64,000 nt of DNA from positions 4,770,001 to 4,834,000 of the forward strand of contig CM076272.1 of the NCBI GenBank assembly GCA_038380795.1, in the 5' to 3' direction. The stretch's first letter is position 1, and each line of letters starts with the position of its first letter. Positions 59,771-64,000 of the stretch are shown piece by piece. The DNA is from Pyrocephalus nanus (lineage: Eukaryota; Chordata; Aves; Passeriformes; Tyrannidae). A program made the position numbers and the translations under genes. The notes under the pieces were generated by a model. The model ran no database searches. It had not been told where the DNA came from and saw only the letters and a program-made list of their open reading frames with translations.

Positions 59771-59848
59771 CCTGACCCTGACCATGACCCCGAGCCTGAC
59801 CCTGACCCCGAGCCTGACCCTGACCCCGAGTCTGACCCTGATCCCGAG
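59771..59848 (+). repeat. 18-bp minisatellite near SENP8/MYO9A CpG island
   Basis: Four copies of CCTGACCCTGACCCCGAG, the first with a 6-bp insertion (59771-59794, 59795-59812, 59813-59830, 59831-59848). The unit is six codons long and would encode an acidic Pro-Asp/Glu repeat in one frame, but no gene model uses it. Confidence 0.9.
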
Positions 59849-60049
59849 CGTGTCCCGGCGCTCAGCTCCCGGGATCAGAGCGCATCAGCAGCCCCCCGGG
59901 GAGCGTTCAGTCATCCCAGCGCTTCGATGGGAATAAACGGGAATTATGGGGTGAGCGGAGGGTTCCCCCGGGCCAGGCCCGGGCTCAGGGCCCTGATGGG
60001 GACCCTCCCCACCAGCACTGGGCAGCCCGTGCGCCCCGCTCCGTGCCAG

Positions 60050-60757
60050 TAACACCCCTCCCTTTCTACCCACTCGAAGCTTTCTCCCCTCTAACTCACG
60101 TTGACGCCTCTGGGCCCGGGGGCGACCGGCACCGATCTCCGACGGCTGCGACCGGTGCGATCGCCAGGCAGGGCACCTTAGGGGCACCGTGTCCCCCCGT
60201 GTCGCCCGTCCCTGTCCCCGTCCCTGTCCCCGTGTCCCCCCATGTCTCACCCGCCGCCTCATCGCCCGCCGCCGCCTCCCGGTTGCCGCGCGCTGCCGTA
60301 AAGCGGCCCGGTTGCCGCGTCGTAACGCCAGGGGGCGTGTCGCGGGGGCCGGGCCCGTGGGCGGGGCCTACGCCGGGGCGGGGCCGTCCCTCCCCGCCTG
60401 CCCCCGCCCCTGGGCGCGTGAGGGCGGCGCGCGCGCGCGGGCAGTCGGGCAGCGCCCGGGCGGCGGCGGCGGCGGCGGGAGCGCCCGTCCGTCCCCCCTC
60501 CCCACCCGGGGACACCGCCCCCCCTCCCCCTCAGCACCGAACCCCCCCCTCAGCACCGACCCCCGGGACCTCCTTCGGCACCGAGCGCCCCCTCAGCAAC
60601 GACCCCCCTCGGCACCGAGCGCGGGACCCCCCTCAGCACCGACCCCCCTCAGCACTGAGCCCCGGGCAGCGGCGACCCTCCCTCAGCACCGACCTCCCGG
60701 GATCTCCCTCGGCGGCGGCAGCTGCGGGCGAGGGATGCGCCGCGCCCCGACACCCAG
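60050..60757. promoter_or_regulatory. Bidirectional CpG island: SENP8 (-) and presumed MYO9A (+) promoter
   Basis: Very CpG-rich, with minus-strand donor sequence (GGCGG|GTGAGAC, donor bases 60249-60250) suited to a SENP8 non-coding exon, and plus-strand donor (CCCAG|GTGAGC) after 60757 suited to a MYO9A non-coding exon. Two copies of CCCGGTTGCCGCG lie at about 60278 and 60307. A (GGC)n run occurs at about 60461-60480, and CCCTCAGCACCGACC-type degenerate repeats fill 60530-60700. In mammals SENP8 and MYO9A are divergent neighbours, which supports the reading; initiation sites are not determinable here. Confidence 0.55.
60530..60757 (+). other. MYO9A: Presumed MYO9A non-coding first exon (partial gene)
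   Basis: No myosin coding sequence is present. The call rests on synteny (MYO9A is the next gene, divergent from SENP8, in the vertebrate block), the CpG island, and a strong donor at 60758. MYO9A would encode an unconventional myosin with a RhoGAP domain; its coding exons would lie to the right of the window. The 5' limit is unknown. Confidence 0.35.
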
Positions 60758-62377
60758 GTGAGCGGCGGCGGGGAGCGGAGCGGAGCGGGGCGGGGGCCTC
60801 CGGTGAGTGCGGGCGGCGGGGGCGGCGGCGCGGGGGTCGTGAGGGGAACCCCGGCGGAACATTGCGGGGCCGGCGGGAGCCTTTGTTCGGCGCAGGGGGA
60901 CGACTGCCCCCAGTGTTCTGAGACCCCCCCCGGTGTTCTGAGATCCCCCGGTGTTGTGGGGTGCCCCCCACGCGAGTTCGCCCCCCTCCTACGGGTGACC
61001 CCGCCGGTGGGTGCGCGGTGCGGAGCGGCCCCGCATCGCCCCTCCCGCGCCGGGTTTCACCCCCCGGTGCCGCTCACCCCCGTCGCGGGTGGGTTGGACA
61101 CGCAGGACGTGGAAAAACCAGCCTGGCGGGGGGGGAGATTTATCTCCCTCTGCAGCCCCAGTGTCACCCCGGACTGGGGCTCCCCCGCGCCCCCGGCCCG
61201 CGTGGGGCAGCAGCGCTGAGCCCACGGCGATGGGCATCGCGGCGGGAGCGGGTCGCGGTCCCCCGGGGCTCTGCCAGCCTGCTACGCTACGCAGAGCCAT
61301 TCCCCATTCTCCATCAGGGGTTCCCACCCTTCGGGATGAGGTATTCCTGCGTTTTAGCGCAGTGTTGGACTCTACGGCAGCTCCCGCCCCGGCACGCCGG
61401 ACCTTTACGGGAGCGCTGCTCCTCCGGAGATTAAAACAGCCGGTATTTGTTTCTGGAATTTTCCGAAATGTACCTAAAACGGCCTTTGCTTTGTCCCTGC
61501 AAAAATAAAACCCCTCCGACGTGACCGGGGTAGGACTTGCCGTGAGTTCGGAGCCGGGCGTTTTGCCGCCCTTCTGCTGCTGAATCGGCTCCCTCCTCCT
61601 CCATCTGCCTTTTCCTATCCCGAAATCAAGCCGAGCTTAATAAAGTGGGGAGCGTGAGCTCAGCAGAAATCATGGCTTTGCCATCCCTCGCTGCAGCGCG
61701 GTCCCTGCCCATCGGCGGATCAAAAAAATAATCACGTAGCGGCAGAGGAAGGAGGAGATTTGCTGCTACGGGAGGAAAACCGGCGCGGTGCCTTGCTCAG
61801 TCGATAACCAGGCGCTGTAATAAATCGCTCTGTAAACAGACTGTTAGTTGGAGAATTGGGTTTCTGGCCGCCTCTAGTCTAGTTCTCCCGACTCTTTTCC
61901 CGACTGAGTGCTAGGAAATGACAGGGGAGCGTTGTCTTCCCGTGGAGAGGTGCGTGGACGTGGAGGCGATGGGCTGTGAATGCTTAAGCACGACCTTACA
62001 GAACTGAGCTTATCCCTGGGCACAGCAAACTGTCTGGTCCGAGGGGCTGCATTAGAGCATCTTCTCTTCAGCCTCTAATCCTGCAGTCATGCCATAGCCA
62101 CAATTTCCCCCATGTCCTTGAGTAAACTCGCCCATTTTGGTGACTTTTCTCATTTTAAAATTTTATTTCATTAAAATAAGGGGCTTTTCTATGCATTCAT
62201 CCCTCATGAAGGCTCTCTCAGCCTTGGCCCTCACTCCTGGCCATGATTTTTCATCCCCAAGAGCGTTTTGGAAGCTGTCACTCCAGCTGCTGATGGCAGG
62301 GAAGGTAATTCAGCAGCCCTGGCACACGACTAATGAGCTTTTGTTTCCTGGGCTATCGACGATGATGCTAGTTTATA

Positions 62378-62395
62378 TTTATTTATTTATTTATT
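62378..62395 (+). repeat. (TTTA)n short tandem repeat
   Basis: About four and a half TTTA units in AT-rich intron sequence. Confidence 0.8.
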
Positions 62396-63179
62396 GCAAT
62401 CAATACATAAATCAGGGTGGCTTTAGAGATGTTTCCTCTGTATTGAAAGGCCCAGGATGCATCAGCAGCATTTAGAAAGATGTAGAAAAAGCTTTATTTG
62501 AAATCATGTGTTTAAAATGTAGCTCAGTTTTGCAGTTATTTCACCTGTGCATCCACTGCTGCTGTTAGGATTTATAAGCTGCATGTTTTTACCTTTTGTT
62601 TCCTTTTTATTTTGGGTGGGGAAGCTGCACTTTAAGATTTTAAGGTATCAAACATCTGATGTGATGTCTGCTTTTGCAGTGTCTTTCCCAGACACTGGTA
62701 CTAAAACACTCAGAGTATCAAACCTGTGGCATCTTTTGCTAGGAAAGTCTGAATGTTTTATCCTTGCATTGTTTTTATCTGGGATGTTCATAGTGATTTT
62801 GGTGAGCGTTGATCGGGTTTGCAGGAAAACCTCTGAGAATGTGAAGCACACGAGGTCAGGCGCTTGGGAATCGTGAAATCCGAGTTACCTGTGCAATCTT
62901 CATTTAGCTCGTGTTGAGGTAGGGCTGGACTTGACATCCTCATCCCCTGCTTGATTTCTGGCAGGATGGAATCCAGGTCTGGACGGAAGAACCTCTGCAT
63001 GCCCACAAGTCCATGAGGGAGTACTGGGAGCACAGGGATGGTGCTGGTCCCTCCACTGGTTTACCAGTTTGGCACCACCGAGCTGGCGAGGAGGACCAGG
63101 GTTCACCATCACAGCCTTGGGACCTCATGTGACACGTGGTCCTGGAGCTTAAATACCTCCAAGTCTGGGAAAACTGGGA

Positions 63180-63503
63180 GCAAACTTCCAGTGTCTGATG
63201 TGGGCCTACAAGGGAACCAGAGAGGGGCTCTTCATCAGGAACTGTAGTGACAGGAAAAGGGGAATGGTTTCCCCCTACCAGAGGGCAGGGTTAGATGGGA
63301 TATTGGGAGGGGAGGCCCTGGCACAGCTTGCTCAGAGAAGCTGTGGCTGCCCCATCCCTGGAAGTGTCCAAGGCAAGGTGGGACCGGGCTTGGAGCAACC
63401 TGGGATAGTGGAAGGTGTCCCTGCCCTTGGCAGTGGGGTGGGACGAGATGATCTTTAATGACCTTTAATGATCTTCCAACTCAGTGCTGGGATTCTGTGA
63501 TTC
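63180..63503 (+). mobile_element. CR1 LINE 3'-end fragment
   Basis: Recognised from the characteristic 3' region of avian CR1: GGCCTACAAGGGAACCAGAG, CTTCATCAGGAACTGTAGTG, TGCCCCATCCCTGGAAGTGT, GAGCAACCTGGGATAGTGGA, AGGTGTCCCTGCCCTTGGCA, GATGATCTTTAATGACC, and the terminal ATTCTGTGATTC that matches the family's short 3' repeat. It is 5'-truncated, as usual, in plus orientation. The conserved segment between TAGATGGGATATTGGG and the GGCACAGCTTGCTCAG block is shortened, and GACCTTTAATGATC is duplicated near the end. It has no coding capacity. Confidence 0.9.
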
Positions 63504-64000
63504 AAACGTGACCTGAGAGCTTCTAAAGCCATTTGGGCTTGTTAGTTTTGGTAAGCATAGCATGTCTGCTTTTACCCAGTTCTAGTTCTCCCTCCAAACC
63601 GTGCAACTTTTGAACTCAGTTCCTTTAAAAATGCATTTATTAGGGAGCAAACAAGGTCGTTGAACTGCTTGAAGCATCTTAGCCGGTCAAACTCGATTTC
63701 AAAAATTCCTCCATCCCCTCAGTTTGTAAATAAAGTGGGTTTGTGTTCCCATTTGCACACGAAACACACGGTTGGAAGCACATTCACTGTGTTGTTGATG
63801 AAGCTCCAGCCTGGTCCTGGGGTCCTGCTCCCCAGACAGGCTGGGTGCAGGTTTCAGTTTGGAAAGACAGTGATTTTTTTGTGTTGAGGTTAAAAGGGGT
63901 GTCTGATTTTCTCAGGCTTGGGTCCCGCGTGCGACGTTTGCTTCACTTCCTCTCGAGCGAACGGGATTTCTCCCTTCTTGGCAAAGTAAACATGAACATA

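Larger units (their letters stand above)
56158..60250 (-). other. SENP8: SENP8 5' intron
   Basis: Sequence between the coding exon acceptor and the CpG island presumed to hold the non-coding first exon. It is AT-richer unique sequence with a GT microsatellite at 57306-57325 and an 18-bp minisatellite near 59771. No exon, RNA gene or transposon was identified. The exact 5' exon is uncertain: good minus-strand donors exist at 60249-60250 and at about 60099-60100. Confidence 0.45.
60758..64000 (+). other. MYO9A: Presumed MYO9A intron 1
   Basis: It begins GC-rich and turns AT-rich after about 61400. No exon was recognised. It contains a TTTA repeat at 62378-62395 and a CR1 fragment at 63180-63503. 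The rest is unique sequence with no feature I can support. Confidence 0.4.

Overview
The window looks like avian genomic DNA, probably from a small, gene-dense chromosome. It has compact spliced genes with GT-AG introns (many of 70-150 bp), GC-rich minisatellites in and between genes, CpG-island promoters, and a 3'-end fragment of a CR1 LINE, the dominant bird retroelement. No bacterial, plasmid or phage feature is present. The species cannot be fixed from this sequence.

Layout, left to right: CELF6 (+, 5' end outside the window, coding exons 1581-7340); PARP6 (-, 18442 to 10642, complete, 22 coding exons, 621 aa); PKM (+, 25830-39449, complete, 530 aa, both mutually exclusive M1 and M2 exons present); GRAMD2A (+, 40721-51378, complete, 326 aa); SENP8 (-, 56129 to 55491, intact single coding exon, 212 aa); then a CpG island and about 3.2 kb that most likely hold the first non-coding exon and intron 1 of MYO9A (+). 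Gene order and relative orientations match, as I recall it, the conserved block on human 15q23 (MYO9A-SENP8-GRAMD2A-PKM-PARP6-CELF6). CELF6/PARP6 and GRAMD2A/SENP8 converge; PARP6/PKM and SENP8/MYO9A diverge from CpG-rich promoters.

The genes do not form a pathway. CELF6 is a neuronal splicing and RNA-stability regulator, PARP6 a mono-ADP-ribosyltransferase, PKM the last glycolytic kinase, GRAMD2A an ER-plasma-membrane contact protein and SENP8 a NEDD8 protease. They share ancient synteny. Exon models were built by matching splice sites, reading phase and family protein sequence known to me; all phases close without frameshift.

I found no undescribed biological system. The features most worth a second look are regulatory or structural: the M1/M2 exon pair of PKM with PTB-like and hnRNPA1-like motifs in place; a 69-bp stop-free, frame-preserving CELF6 intron; a CRE/X-box/CRE promoter at PARP6; a 41-bp duplicated CCAAT/GC-box array at GRAMD2A; an 8-copy CpG-rich 41-bp repeat at the start of PKM intron 1; a GRAMD2A stop codon that is the same whether or not the last intron is removed; and dense minisatellites in PARP6 introns and around its promoter.
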